64,000 nt of DNA from UBA9676 sp963837105 (lineage in GTDB: Bacteria > Actinomycetota > Actinomycetes > Streptosporangiales > Streptosporangiaceae), in NCBI GenBank assembly GCA_963837105.1, contig CAWIMG010000025.1, positions 1 through 64,000 of the forward strand, in the 5' to 3' direction. Of the stretch, positions 49,996 through 58,985 are shown piece by piece. Each line of letters opens with the position of its first letter. Within the stretch, counting starts at the first letter, position 1. The position numbers and the translations under genes are program-made. The notes under the pieces were generated by a model. That model searched no databases and had not been told where the DNA came from. It worked only from the letters and a program-made list of their open reading frames with translations.

Positions 49996-51033
49996 GTGAG
50001 ACTGGGGATGGCGCAGGACATGGATGAGGCACCGGTCAGGGAGCGCGTCGGGAGCGGCCCGGCTCGTCCCGCCAGCCCCAGGTGGCTCACCCTGGCGCTG
50101 GCCGGGGTGATCGCGGCGGTGCTGGTCGCCGGCGGGATCGTGGGAGCCACCCGGTACATCACGAACTTCTGGCTCTACCGCGGCTTCGCGCCCCCCAGTG
50201 CCCCGCACAGCGTCGTGGTCCGCGGCCCGCGCGGGCCGCGGACGGTACGGGTGGTCCTGCCCACCGTGCAGACCATTACCGTGACCGGCCAGGCGATCGG
50301 CGGTTTCCACGACCCCGTTTACGTGGTGCTGCCACCCGGATATGCGTCGCATCCCCGCCAGCGTTACCCCGTCCTATATTTGCTGCACGGCTTCCCCGGC
50401 CAGCCCTGGGGGTTCCTGAACATCGGCCGGATAGCGACCACCGAGGCGGCGCTGGTCGCGGCCGGCCGGATGAAACCGATGATCCTGGTCATGCCGACCG
50501 GCACCCGGTCGTTCGTGGCCGACGAGGAATGGGCGAACGGCGTCCGGCCCGGAAACGGGTGGGAGACCTTCGTCGCGCAGGACCTGGTCACGGCCATCGA
50601 CGCCCGTTACCGGACCATCGCCAGCCCGGCCGCACGTGGCCTGGCCGGGCTATCGGAAGGCGGCTACGGGGCGCTGAACATCGGGCTCCATCACCCGGGT
50701 GAGTTCGGCCTGCTGGAAAGCTGGTCCGGCTACATGCAGGCAGATCACATCGCGGCCGTCTTCGGCCGGAGCCAGTCGCGGCTGGCCTACAACAGCCCGG
50801 CGTCGTCGGTCACGTCGGTGGCCCCGCAACTGCTGGCCGGTCACACCTACATCTGGTTCTACATCGGCGCGCGGGATCCGCTGGCCCCGCAGAACAGCGC
50901 CTTCGCCGCCGAACTCACCGCCCTGGGCGTGCCGCACTACTTCTACGAGAAGCCCGGATCCCATAGCTGGCGGTTGTGGCGCAGCCAGATGGCACAGGCG
51001 CTCATCACGGCATCGGAGCACCTCCATGCTTAG
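49996..51033 (+). CDS. Membrane-anchored or secreted esterase (antigen-85/esterase D-like)
   Basis: 345 aa from GTG 49996; ATG 50008 or 50020 are alternatives. A hydrophobic N-terminal anchor (WLTLALAGVIAAVLVAGGIVG) leads to an alpha/beta hydrolase of the putative-esterase family. It shows PVLYLLHGFPGQPWGFLN, nucleophile elbow GLSEGGYGALN, IGARDPLAPQ and a final histidine in PGSHSWRLW. Likely acts outside the cell on an acyl ester, conceivably a lipid. It is the first gene of a three-gene operon with a lysyltransferase-like protein and an EamA transporter. Confidence 0.85.
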   Translation: MRLGMAQDMDEAPVRERVGSGPARPASPRWLTLALAGVIAAVLVAGGIVGATRYITNFWLYRGFAPPSAPHSVVVRGPRGPRTVRVVLPTVQTITVTGQAIGGFHDPVYVVLPPGYASHPRQRYPVLYLLHGFPGQPWGFLNIGRIATTEAALVAAGRMKPMILVMPTGTRSFVADEEWANGVRPGNGWETFVAQDLVTAIDARYRTIASPAARGLAGLSEGGYGALNIGLHHPGEFGLLESWSGYMQADHIAAVFGRSQSRLAYNSPASSVTSVAPQLLAGHTYIWFYIGARDPLAPQNSAFAAELTALGVPHYFYEKPGSHSWRLWRSQMAQALITASEHLHA

Positions 51034-53257
51034 GCAGCTGCGCGGTGGCGCGGCGCTGGCGCTCCGGGTGATCGCCCTGATCCTGGCGATCATCGTGGTG
51101 ACGTCGCTGGCGACGGGCTGGCTGTACTGGCTGCGCGCGGGCGTGGCCGGCTGGCCGGGACCGCGGGTGGCGGACGCCCTCCCCCTGGACGAACTACCGG
51201 GCAGTGACGGCGTTCCGCTCGCCATTTACTTCACCGTCTTCGCTGTCGCGGGGGTGATGCTCGGCCTGGTGGCCAGGGCACTGCGGCTGAACCGGCTGAC
51301 CGCCGGGCTGAGCCTGGCCGCCGGGACCGGGCTGTGGTTGCTGGCCGTGGACATGCTCTGCCTGTTCATCGTCCGCCAGGTGCCGGCCGGGGCAGCCCTG
51401 CAGGCGGCGGTGCGGCTGCAGCCGGTCTACCTAGCGGCCGCGCTGGCCGGGGCGGGCGGGGCGCTGCTGGGCCGGGACGCCCGCCCGGGCGGTGGCCTGA
51501 CCCCCCGGCTGCTGGCGTCGCTGGTCGCCGCCGGCGGCCTGATCGACCTGCTCTCGGCGCTGGCCCCGCACTCCGGGCCCACCCTCGGGCTGCTGGCCGG
51601 GTTCGGCCCCTACGCGGTGTTCCCGGCCACCCACGTGCTGCTGGTCCCGGTCGGGGTGCTGCTGCTGATCACCTCCCGGGGGCTGCGCCGGCGCAGGCCG
51701 GCCTGGTGGCTGGCCGCCGGCCTGCTGAGCCTGTCGGTGCTGCTGCATCTGCTGCGCGGCCCGCATTACGCCGCCGCTGTGGTCACCGGCCTGGTGACGG
51801 TGGCCCTGATCGCCCGGCGCGACGATTACCCGTTCCGGGGCGACCCCGCGGCCCGGCCATCGGCGCCGCTGCGGCTGCTCGCGATATTCCTGTTCACCCT
51901 CGGTTACGGAATGGTGGCGCTCTGGGCCTACCAGACCGCTGCCGACCTCCCTTTCAGCGCGACGACCGCGCTGCTGGACACGTTGCGGGCGATGGGCGGG
52001 CAGCTGCCATCCGAAGCCGACTTCCTGCCCGGCGAGATCGCCGACTGGTTCCCGCTCTCGGTGATGTCGGTGATCGCGGTCGGCGTGATCTGGGCCGCCG
52101 CCGTCTGGGTGCGGCCCTGGCGGCAGCGCCTGTTCCCGGATCCACGGCACCGTGAGCAGGCAGCCGAGATCGTGCGCCGGTGGGGCAGCGACACGCTGGC
52201 GCCGTTCGCCCTGCGGTCGGACAAGGAATGGTTCGTCACCGGCCAGACGCTCATCGCGTACCGGGTGGTCCGCGGTGTCGCCCTGATCAGCGGTGACCCG
52301 GTCGGGCCGGCCGGAGCCGAAGAGCCAGCCCTGCGCAGTTTCCTGGCCTACGCGCAGGCCCGCGGCTGGCGTACCGCCGTCATGGGCTCCGCCGGCCGGC
52401 TGGTCCCCGGCTACCGGGAGCTGGGATTGCACCCGGTCTACCACGGTGACGAAGCGGTTGTCGGCACCGCTCAGTTCAGCCTGGACGGCCGCCCGATGCG
52501 GGCGGTCCGGCAGGCTGTGCACCGGCTGGAGCGGAAAGGTTTCCACGCCGAGGTGGTGATGGCGGGCAACGTGACTCCCGCGCTCCGGGCCGAACTGGCC
52601 GCGGTCGAGGACACCTGGCTGCACGGCAGGCCGCGGAAGGGCTTCTCGATGGAACTCGACAACCTGTTCCGGCTGGGCGGTGACGATGCGGCGTTCGTGG
52701 TGGGGCGGGATGGGCAGGGCCAGCTGTGCGGGTTCCTCCACCTCGCCGTCTGCCCGGCCAGCAGGTCCCTATCGCTGTCGACCATGCCACGGCGGCCGGA
52801 TGCGCCCAACGGTTTCACCGCCTGGCTGATCGTGGCGGCGGTGCTGTGGGCGCGCGACCACGGGTTCGACGAACTGTCGCTCAACTTCTCGCCGTTCGCG
52901 GGTCTGCTCACCACCGAGCACGCGCTGCCGTCCCTGCAGCGGCTGCAGCGGCGGGCGCTGCTGCGCCTGAAGGGCGTGCTGGCCCTGCAACTGGACAACC
53001 TGCAGCGGTTCAACAGCCAGTTCAGCCCCTCCTGGCGGCCCCGCTACGTCGTTCTCCAGGCCTGGGCCGACCTGCCCAGGGTGCTGGTCGCCGCGATGGC
53101 CGCCGAGGGTTACCTGCCCTATGCCAGCCTGATCCGCGGCCGGGACTGGTCACCGGTACCGGCACTGCCCGTGCCCGCCCCGGCCCGCGATCCGCCCGCG
53201 ATGGCCGCCGCTGGCGCCGGGCCGGCGCAGCTGCCCGCCTACCCCCACCGGTCATGA
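51026..53257 (+). CDS. Phosphatidylglycerol lysyltransferase-like membrane protein (MprF/LysX type)
   Basis: 743 aa from ATG 51026 (GGAG seven bases upstream), overlapping the esterase gene by 8 bp. The N-terminal half contains about ten membrane helices. The C-terminal about 330 residues form the DUF2156 aminoacyl-transfer domain: LAPFALRSDKEWFV, GVALISGDPVGP, GWRTAVMGSAGRLVPGYRELGL, MRAVRQAVHRLERKGF and ELSLNFSPFAGLL. This class adds lysine (or another residue) from tRNA to phosphatidylglycerol, reducing surface charge. It lacks the lysyl-tRNA synthetase domain fused in LysX. Confidence 0.9.
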   Translation: MLRQLRGGAALALRVIALILAIIVVTSLATGWLYWLRAGVAGWPGPRVADALPLDELPGSDGVPLAIYFTVFAVAGVMLGLVARALRLNRLTAGLSLAAGTGLWLLAVDMLCLFIVRQVPAGAALQAAVRLQPVYLAAALAGAGGALLGRDARPGGGLTPRLLASLVAAGGLIDLLSALAPHSGPTLGLLAGFGPYAVFPATHVLLVPVGVLLLITSRGLRRRRPAWWLAAGLLSLSVLLHLLRGPHYAAAVVTGLVTVALIARRDDYPFRGDPAARPSAPLRLLAIFLFTLGYGMVALWAYQTAADLPFSATTALLDTLRAMGGQLPSEADFLPGEIADWFPLSVMSVIAVGVIWAAAVWVRPWRQRLFPDPRHREQAAEIVRRWGSDTLAPFALRSDKEWFVTGQTLIAYRVVRGVALISGDPVGPAGAEEPALRSFLAYAQARGWRTAVMGSAGRLVPGYRELGLHPVYHGDEAVVGTAQFSLDGRPMRAVRQAVHRLERKGFHAEVVMAGNVTPALRAELAAVEDTWLHGRPRKGFSMELDNLFRLGGDDAAFVVGRDGQGQLCGFLHLAVCPASRSLSLSTMPRRPDAPNGFTAWLIVAAVLWARDHGFDELSLNFSPFAGLLTTEHALPSLQRLQRRALLRLKGVLALQLDNLQRFNSQFSPSWRPRYVVLQAWADLPRVLVAAMAAEGYLPYASLIRGRDWSPVPALPVPAPARDPPAMAAAGAGPAQLPAYPHRS

Positions 53258-54132
53258 ACCTGCTGCTGGGCCTGGCCCTGGCCCTGATCTCGACGGCAGC
53301 CCTCAGCTACGGCGCCTACCGCCAGCACTCGGCGTCCGGCACCCTGCCGGTGCTGTCCCTGCGCCATCCGGTCAGGTCACTGGCCTCGCTCTTCACCAGC
53401 TGGCGATGGCTGGCCGGGTTCCTCATCGGGATCAGCGGCTGGGCCCTGTACATCGCCGCGCTGAAGTTCGCGCCGCTCTCACTCGTGCAGGCCACCTCGG
53501 CGGGCGGGGTCGGGCTGCTCGCCCTGCTGGTCCGGCTCGGTGGCACCACCCTGGCCAGGCAGGAACGGGTGGCGGTGGCCGTATCCGTGGCTGGCCTGCT
53601 GCTGCTCGGCCTGTCCCTGCCCGCCGGTGCGGCCCCGGCCGCCTCGCTGACCTGGCAGGCGCCGCTGGAATGGGTACTGGCCTCCATGCTGCTGGCCGGG
53701 GTGGCCGCGATTCCGGCCGCGAGGGTGCTCCGGCCCGGGGCGGGGCTCGCGGCCGCGGCCGGCCTGCTCTATTCGGCGGGTGATGTGGCCACCAAGGCAG
53801 CGGTCGATGGCACCCACCCGGTGCTGCTGTTCTGGGGACTGCTGCTGGCCTGCCACGGGCTCGCCTTCGCCTGCCTGCAGCTCTCCTTCCAGCGTGGCAC
53901 CGCGCTGGCCACCGCGGGCGTGTCCACCCTGCTGACCAACGTGCTGCCGATTCTGGCCGGCCTCACCGTCTTCGCCGAGCACATGCCCGGTGGCCTGGCG
54001 GGGGCCCTGCGGGCGGCCGGCCTCGCCGGCGCGGTGCTGGGCGGCACCCTGCTCGCCGCCACCAGCCGCGACGAGTCACCGGTCCCGGTGGGCCAGGCCC
54101 AGGCGGTGACGAGCCGGCCCGGCAGCGGGTGA
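53254..54132 (+). CDS. EamA/DMT-family transporter
   Basis: 292 aa, ATG overlapping the previous stop (ATGA, 53254-53257). About ten hydrophobic helices in two homologous halves, with GWALYIAALKFAPLSLVQATSA (split GWALYIAALKFAPLS) and LATAGVSTLLTNVLPILAGLT, typical of EamA drug/metabolite transporters. Coupling to the lysyltransferase gene suggests a shared envelope function, perhaps lipid or amino-acid related, but the substrate is unknown. Confidence 0.85.
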   Translation: MNLLLGLALALISTAALSYGAYRQHSASGTLPVLSLRHPVRSLASLFTSWRWLAGFLIGISGWALYIAALKFAPLSLVQATSAGGVGLLALLVRLGGTTLARQERVAVAVSVAGLLLLGLSLPAGAAPAASLTWQAPLEWVLASMLLAGVAAIPAARVLRPGAGLAAAAGLLYSAGDVATKAAVDGTHPVLLFWGLLLACHGLAFACLQLSFQRGTALATAGVSTLLTNVLPILAGLTVFAEHMPGGLAGALRAAGLAGAVLGGTLLAATSRDESPVPVGQAQAVTSRPGSG

Positions 54133-54254
54133 CCAACGGCCGGGGCAGATGCGGCCATTGGTACTGGCGGCCGCCGGGCGGGTACCAGGCACAGTAGGGG
54201 TGAGGAGGGCTGGCCGCGGATCCGCGGCAGCGGCGTCCTGGCCTGGCAACGGAT

Positions 54255-55253
54255 ATGGCGATGAACTGGACGAAGCAGAAGACCGCCATCGTGGTGGCAG
54301 CGGTCGTGGTGCTGGCCGGCCTGGCCGCGGGTGCGCTGCTGCTCCTGCGCGGCAGCGGGCAGGCCCCGGTGGCATCGGGGCATTCGCCGACCGCCAGCCC
54401 CACGCAGCTGCGGTCGCCGTTCACCGGCGAGCCGGTCCGCTCGCTGAACCGGGTGCTCGCGGTGAAGATCGACAACATCGTGTACGCGCGCCCGCAGACC
54501 GGGCTCACCCACGCTGACATCGTCTACGTGCTCCCGGTCGAAGGCGGGCTGAGCCGGTTCATGGCGATCTTCTCGTCGGACTACCCGCGGGTGATCGGCC
54601 CGGTGCGCAGCGCGCGCGAGGATGACCTGCAGCTGCTGCGCCAGTTCGGCCGGCCCGCGTTCGCCTACTCGGGCGCGACGGCCGCGCTGCTCCCCTACAT
54701 TCACCAGACCGCCCGCATCGTGGACCTGTACGACGGCATAGCGAGCGGGTACTACCGGGACAACAGCCGGATCGCGCCCTACAACCTGTACGCCCACACC
54801 CGGCAGCTGCTCAGGCAGGCGCCGCATGCCAGCCTGGCGCATGACATTGGGTTCCGGTTCGGGCCGCCGCCGCCCGGCGGCACGCCCACCCACTCGGCGT
54901 CGGTGTCCTACCCGGCCGCTTCGTTCAAGTTCACCTGGTCGCCGGCCCGGGCGCGGTGGCTGGTGTCGATGGATGGCAGCCCGGCGATGACCACCGACGG
55001 CGGGCGGCTGGCCCCGGCCACCGTGGTGATCCAGCACACGGTGGTGCGCACCTCCCGGTTCCTCGAGTACGGCCAGCCCCCGCCCTATGCGGAGAGCGTC
55101 GGGTCCGGCACGGCACTGGTGCTGCGCGACGGTAAGGCATGGACCACCCACTGGTCCCGGCCGCGGGCGAACGGCGGCACCACCTTCACCACCGCCTCCG
55201 GCCAGCGGATGACCTTCGCCCAGGGCCAGGTCTGGATCGTGCTCGCCTACTAG
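54255..55253 (+). CDS. DUF3048 (YerB-like) extracytoplasmic protein
   Basis: 332 aa. One N-terminal membrane helix (TAIVVAAVVVLAGLAAGALLL), then the DUF3048 domain: RVLAVKIDNIVYARPQTGL, ADIVYVLPVEGGLSRFMAIF and VIGPVRSAREDDLQLL, and a C-terminal DUF3048_C part ending in GQRMTFAQGQVWIVLAY. The function of YerB-like proteins is unknown; many are lipoproteins, whereas this one appears to be a helix-anchored form. Monocistronic. Confidence 0.9.
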   Translation: MAMNWTKQKTAIVVAAVVVLAGLAAGALLLLRGSGQAPVASGHSPTASPTQLRSPFTGEPVRSLNRVLAVKIDNIVYARPQTGLTHADIVYVLPVEGGLSRFMAIFSSDYPRVIGPVRSAREDDLQLLRQFGRPAFAYSGATAALLPYIHQTARIVDLYDGIASGYYRDNSRIAPYNLYAHTRQLLRQAPHASLAHDIGFRFGPPPPGGTPTHSASVSYPAASFKFTWSPARARWLVSMDGSPAMTTDGGRLAPATVVIQHTVVRTSRFLEYGQPPPYAESVGSGTALVLRDGKAWTTHWSRPRANGGTTFTTASGQRMTFAQGQVWIVLAY

Positions 55254-55303
55254 GGTTCCCAGGATCGGCCCAGGCCGGCTGCGGCGGTCGCGGGTGCGAA
55301 CCG

Positions 55304-55316
55304 TTTGGTGACCAAA
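55304..55316. promoter_or_regulatory. Perfect palindrome TTTGGTGACCAAA
   Basis: Six-base arms around one central G, in the intergenic region 98 bp upstream of the lipoprotein start. A short operator is possible; no regulator is adjacent. Confidence 0.3.
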
Positions 55317-55413
55317 GTCCCGGTCTTTGTGCCTTAGCAGGCCGGGCGGCGGCGCGGCAGGCTGGGAACGGTGGCGCGGCCGCCCGCCTTCCTTCCGGCC
55401 GATGGAGGTCGTG

Positions 55414-56124
55414 ATGAAACTGATCCGCCCCGGCCAGCCGGGCGCCCTGCTCGCGCTGGCTGTGGCCATGACGGGAATGGCCGCATGCGGGCACCACCCG
55501 GCACCGGCCGGGGCCACGTCCCCGCCGCCGGCGACCCGGACCGTCACCACCACCCCGGCGCCGCGGTCATCGTCGCCCGCCGCGACAGTGATCTCCGCCC
55601 GGGTCAGCTACCCATGGCACTGGCCCAACGACGTGAGCCGGCCAGGCCTCGTCGCCCACCCCATCCAGGTGCCGCCGGTTCCCGTGCTGGTCGCCATCAG
55701 CGCCGGTCAGCACCCGCGTGATCTGGGCGGACTGCCCTACAACCGGCTGTCCTTCACCTTCACGCACGCCTTTCCCAGCTACCAGTTCCGCTACGTCAGC
55801 TCGCTGGTGAGCAACCCGAGCGGCAGCACCGTGCCGCTCAGCGGCAAAGGCGTGCTGGAAGTGACGTTCCGCCAGGCGCAGGCGCACTCGGCGACCGGCC
55901 GCTCGTCCGTGGTCACCCAGCCGCCCGCGGATCTCAGCTTCACCCGGATGGTCGCCTGGGCCCGGGGCAGCGACTTCGAAGGCGTGCTCAGCTATGGCAT
56001 CGGCGTCACCTGGCCGGCCGCGAACGCCAACCCGCAACCGCGGGTCCGGGCGGTCGAGGTCGAGAAGGTCAGTGCCAGCGGCCAGCACCTGTACGTGGTG
56101 GCCATCGACATAGCCGCTGGGTAG
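55414..56124 (+). CDS. Putative lipoprotein of unknown function
   Basis: 236 aa from ATG 55414 (GGAGGT four bases upstream). The signal sequence MKLIRPGQPGALLALAVAMT ends in GMAACG, an acceptable lipobox with Cys about residue 27. A Pro/Thr/Ser-rich linker and a beta-rich domain follow (RVSYPWHWPNDVSRPGLV, YNRLSFTFTHAFPSYQFRYV, GVLEVTFRQAQAH). This looks like a fold resembling GerMN or immunoglobulin-like domains, though I do not recognise a family. Confidence 0.7.
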   Translation: MKLIRPGQPGALLALAVAMTGMAACGHHPAPAGATSPPPATRTVTTTPAPRSSSPAATVISARVSYPWHWPNDVSRPGLVAHPIQVPPVPVLVAISAGQHPRDLGGLPYNRLSFTFTHAFPSYQFRYVSSLVSNPSGSTVPLSGKGVLEVTFRQAQAHSATGRSSVVTQPPADLSFTRMVAWARGSDFEGVLSYGIGVTWPAANANPQPRVRAVEVEKVSASGQHLYVVAIDIAAG

Positions 56125-56135
56125 CCGTCTACCCG

Positions 56136-56188
56136 CCGGGCACCCGCGGCCTGGCAGCGCTAGCCCCCGGCCGCTTGTCGGTGCCCGG
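56136..56188 (+). terminator. Compound stem-loop terminator
   Basis: Outer arms CCGGGCACC (56136-56144) and GGTGCCCGG (56180-56188) plus inner arms GCGGCC (56146-56151) and GGCCGC (56169-56174). It begins 12 nt after the lipoprotein gene stop. Confidence 0.55.
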
Positions 56189-56235
56189 ATCTACGGTGGG
56201 TGCGTACCGGAACTCCGCCCGGGTAAGGGGACTCC

Positions 56236-56796
56236 ATGACCACGCTCGAGAACCGGCCGAACACCGCACTCCTGGTCATCGACGTGCAGAACGGCGTCGT
56301 CGCGGGAAATCACGAGCGCGACGCGGTGGTGGCGAACATCGGCAGCCTGGTCGGCAAGGCGCGGCAGGAGCATGTTCCCGTCGTCTGGGTCCAGCACTCC
56401 GACGAGGGGCTGCCGCGCGGCAGCGACGAATGGCAGATCGTCCCCGAGCTGGCCCCCGCCGACGCCGAGCCGCTGGTCGAGAAGAACTACGGCGACTCGT
56501 TCGAGGACACCACGCTGGAGACCGTGCTGACGGGCCTCGGCGTCGGGCGGCTGGTCGTCGCCGGCGCGCAGACCGACGCCTGCATCCGGTCCACGCTGCA
56601 CGGCGCGTTCGCCCGAGGCTACGACGCGACGCTGGTCAGCGACGCGCACACGACCGAGGATCAGACGCCCTGGGGCGCGCCGCCGCCGGACAAGGTCATC
56701 GCGCACACCAACCTGTACTGGACCTACCAGACGGCGCCGGGACGGACGGCCGGGACGGTCACCACGGCCGAGGTGGACTTCAGCGGCCCGTCCTGA
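56236..56796 (+). CDS. Isochorismatase-family cysteine hydrolase
   Basis: 186 aa. The catalytic triad of the isochorismatase-like fold is evident: Asp16 in LLVIDVQNG, Lys83 in VEKNYGDSF and Cys116 in AGAQTDACIRSTL. The cis-peptide region VVAGAQTD is also present. Members hydrolyse amides such as nicotinamide, ureidoacrylate or N-carbamoyl compounds; which one cannot be told. It appears monocistronic, convergent with a PRC-barrel gene 8 bp away. Confidence 0.92.
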   Translation: MTTLENRPNTALLVIDVQNGVVAGNHERDAVVANIGSLVGKARQEHVPVVWVQHSDEGLPRGSDEWQIVPELAPADAEPLVEKNYGDSFEDTTLETVLTGLGVGRLVVAGAQTDACIRSTLHGAFARGYDATLVSDAHTTEDQTPWGAPPPDKVIAHTNLYWTYQTAPGRTAGTVTTAEVDFSGPS

Positions 56797-56804
56797 TGGC
56801 CCCG

Positions 56805-57161
56805 TCAGCGCCGGCCCAGCCTGCGCTCTCCACCGGCGCCCGGCTGATACGTCAGGCCATAGTGCTTGAAGACGGCCTCTTCGTCAGCCGCTATCAGCTC
56901 GCCATCGGTATCGATCGATGGCGCATCCCGGACGAGTTTCCGGCCGTAGGCGACTTTGAGGTAGCCCGGGCCCACCGTCGCCCGGTCAAGCGGCACGAAC
57001 ACCAGTTTGCGATGGCCCGGCATTCCGACCGTGACCGTGCCGAACGACGCCAGGTCGGTACCGGTGTCGAAGTAGATGCCCTCAAGCTGCCCGATCTTGC
57101 GGCCCTCGGGGTTGACCACGTCGTGGCCGTGCCAGTCCCGGATGTTCTCCGCCTCGAACAT
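56805..57161 (-). CDS. PRC-barrel domain protein
   Basis: 118 aa from ATG 57161 (GGAAGG nine bases upstream; ATG 57170 is too close to it). A single PRC barrel: DWHGHDVVNPEGRKIGQLEGIYFDT (split DWHGHDVVNPEGRKIG and LEGIYFDT), with LVFVPLDRATVGPGYLKVAY. A charged tail with EAVFKHYGLTYQPG follows; such tails are common in actinomycete stress-linked PRC proteins. Binding role inferred only. Confidence 0.85.
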   Translation of the reverse strand: MFEAENIRDWHGHDVVNPEGRKIGQLEGIYFDTGTDLASFGTVTVGMPGHRKLVFVPLDRATVGPGYLKVAYGRKLVRDAPSIDTDGELIAADEEAVFKHYGLTYQPGAGGERRLGRR

Positions 57162-57320
57162 GCCAGCCATCCTTCCAGCAGCGCCGCCGCCTTCTGTGCA
57201 GAGTCTGCCCGGATACCAGCGGCAGACACACCCGGCGGTCCGCCGGTTGCGCGGCCGCCACCGGGGTTCAGGTCCGGCCCGCGCGGGAAGGCCAGCTAGC
57301 AGCGGAGGAGGCAGAGCCAC

Positions 57321-57542
57321 ATGCGCTCATCGACCCGGATCATACGTGCGGTGCTGCTGGCGGCCGCGGCCACGATCCTGGCCGCTGCTGCTTTCCAGCT
57401 ACGCGAGAAACACCAGGAAGCCGACCTGGCGGTGCAGAACATCCACGATCAACTGGACGCCCTGGACCCGGTTACCCGGGCCGCGGTCGTGACCAGGCTC
57501 ACCTCGGAGGAAGTGAAAAAGGTCCACGACCGCCGCCACTGA
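57321..57542 (+). CDS. Small secreted or membrane-anchored helical protein
   Basis: 73 aa, ATG with GGAGGAGG upstream. The N-terminal hydrophobic segment RIIRAVLLAAAATILAAAA is followed by an amphipathic helix (REKHQEADLAVQNIHDQLDA) and a basic tail. Hypothetical; no family recognised. Convergent with the phosphoesterase gene, 6 bp away. Confidence 0.6.
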   Translation: MRSSTRIIRAVLLAAAATILAAAAFQLREKHQEADLAVQNIHDQLDALDPVTRAAVVTRLTSEEVKKVHDRRH

Positions 57543-57548
57543 CCGCGC

Positions 57549-58985
57549 CTATGGCGCATCCGGTGGATGCCCATCGGTTCTCAGCTTGCGCGTGGCGGCA
57601 AGGATGCTCTTCTGCAGGTCGTTGAGCTGATATTCGCTCTCGTCGCCGTGTGCGGGCCGGGGCTGGCTGGTTCCGGTGCGGGCGGGCCTGGCCGCCGCCT
57701 GCCGCACGAGGGCATCCCGGGCCGGGGCCGGGCGTGGAGCCGTGCGGGTCAGCAACTCCCCCAGATCGCTGGCCTGGGCCACCCGCAAACCGGGGTAGTG
57801 CGGGCCCAGTCCCCGCCTGGCCCGCCTCCCTCCGGCCTGGGCTCCTCCGGCCTGGCGCGCAGGCAGGGCCGAGGGGCAGAAGCGGGCCAGGATGGTCTTG
57901 ATGACCGAGGTGTGATCGAACACGGTGTGCGAAACGGTGCGCGGTTCGATCCACGGCGAGACGATGATCGCTGGCACGCGGACGCCGTAGCTGCCGAACA
58001 TCTCCGGCTCATCGTCGGTGGCTTGCGGCGGCGGTACGTGATCGTAGAAGCCGCCGTGCTCGTCATAGATGACGACCAGCAGTGAGCGGTCCCACTGCGG
58101 GCTCGCGGCCAGTGCTTCGTAGACGGCGAGGACCAGTTCCTGGCCGTCCTTGACGTCGGCCGGCGGGTGGTCATCGTTGACGGGGAAGCCGAGCGGGTTG
58201 AAGTTCGTGAACGCCGGGTCGATCCACGACACCGACCGCAGCGTCCCGGCGGCGGCGTCCTCGAGGAAGCTGGGGATCTTCGGGTTGACGGTGATGTCCA
58301 GCCTTGTCTGCCACGGCAGGCCGGTCTTGCTGAAGTAGCCGAACCGCTGGTGGTGCCCCAGCCGGTACTGCACGTCGGCGAGCCGCAGCGTCCCGGGGTC
58401 GAAGGAATACCAGCGCCAGGAGACGTGGTGGGCGTCCAGGTGCCGGACGAAAGAGGGCTGGTGGTACAGCGGCGGCACATACGGCGGCCGGTCATCCCGG
58501 CTGCCCGCGGCCGCGCCGGTCAGCGCATACAGGCGGTTGGGCAGGGTGGCACCCGCTACCGAGCTGAACCAGCGGTCACAGACCGCGAACTCCTGCGCCA
58601 GATGGTCGTAGACCGGCAGGTTGACGCCGTCGTAGTAGCCCATCACGCAGCCCGGGTCGCCGCCCTCCACCCCCCGCGCGGCCAGGGTCGCGGCCGCGCT
58701 GGCCACGAAACCGCTCATGGTGCCGCCGGCGATCTGCTGGTCGATCGCCCCGGCGGAATGATCAGGGTCGAGGTCCAGCGCCGTCGAGGGGAGGTGGTGC
58801 ACCGGGTAAGCCCGCTCCTGGTACTGGTTGGCCAGGCCCGGCCGCAGGCCGTCGATTTCCGGGCGCCTGCCGGTGAGGGACAGGTAGCCGAGCATGTGGT
58901 CGAAGGACCGGTTTTCCAGCATCACGACCACGATGTGGTCGACCTTCGCCAGGTTGGCCGTACCAGCCGGTTCGCTCCCGGTCAT
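57549..58985 (-). CDS. Phosphoesterase of the phospholipase C/acid phosphatase (AcpA) superfamily
   Basis: 478 aa. Motifs of the phosphoesterase family: HIVVVMLENRSFDHMLGYLS (metal-binding ENRSFD), VCDRWFSSVAGATLPNRLYALTG, LLVVIYDEHGGFYDHVPPP and PAIIVSPWIEPRTVSHTVFDHTS. In related bacteria these enzymes hydrolyse phospholipids or phosphate esters. No signal peptide is seen, unlike the secreted phospholipases C, so it may be cytoplasmic or need another export route. The C-terminal about 80 residues are Arg/Ala-rich and unusual. It overlaps the upstream membrane protein gene by 4 bp. Confidence 0.88.
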   Translation of the reverse strand: MTGSEPAGTANLAKVDHIVVVMLENRSFDHMLGYLSLTGRRPEIDGLRPGLANQYQERAYPVHHLPSTALDLDPDHSAGAIDQQIAGGTMSGFVASAAATLAARGVEGGDPGCVMGYYDGVNLPVYDHLAQEFAVCDRWFSSVAGATLPNRLYALTGAAAGSRDDRPPYVPPLYHQPSFVRHLDAHHVSWRWYSFDPGTLRLADVQYRLGHHQRFGYFSKTGLPWQTRLDITVNPKIPSFLEDAAAGTLRSVSWIDPAFTNFNPLGFPVNDDHPPADVKDGQELVLAVYEALAASPQWDRSLLVVIYDEHGGFYDHVPPPQATDDEPEMFGSYGVRVPAIIVSPWIEPRTVSHTVFDHTSVIKTILARFCPSALPARQAGGAQAGGRRARRGLGPHYPGLRVAQASDLGELLTRTAPRPAPARDALVRQAAARPARTGTSQPRPAHGDESEYQLNDLQKSILAATRKLRTDGHPPDAP

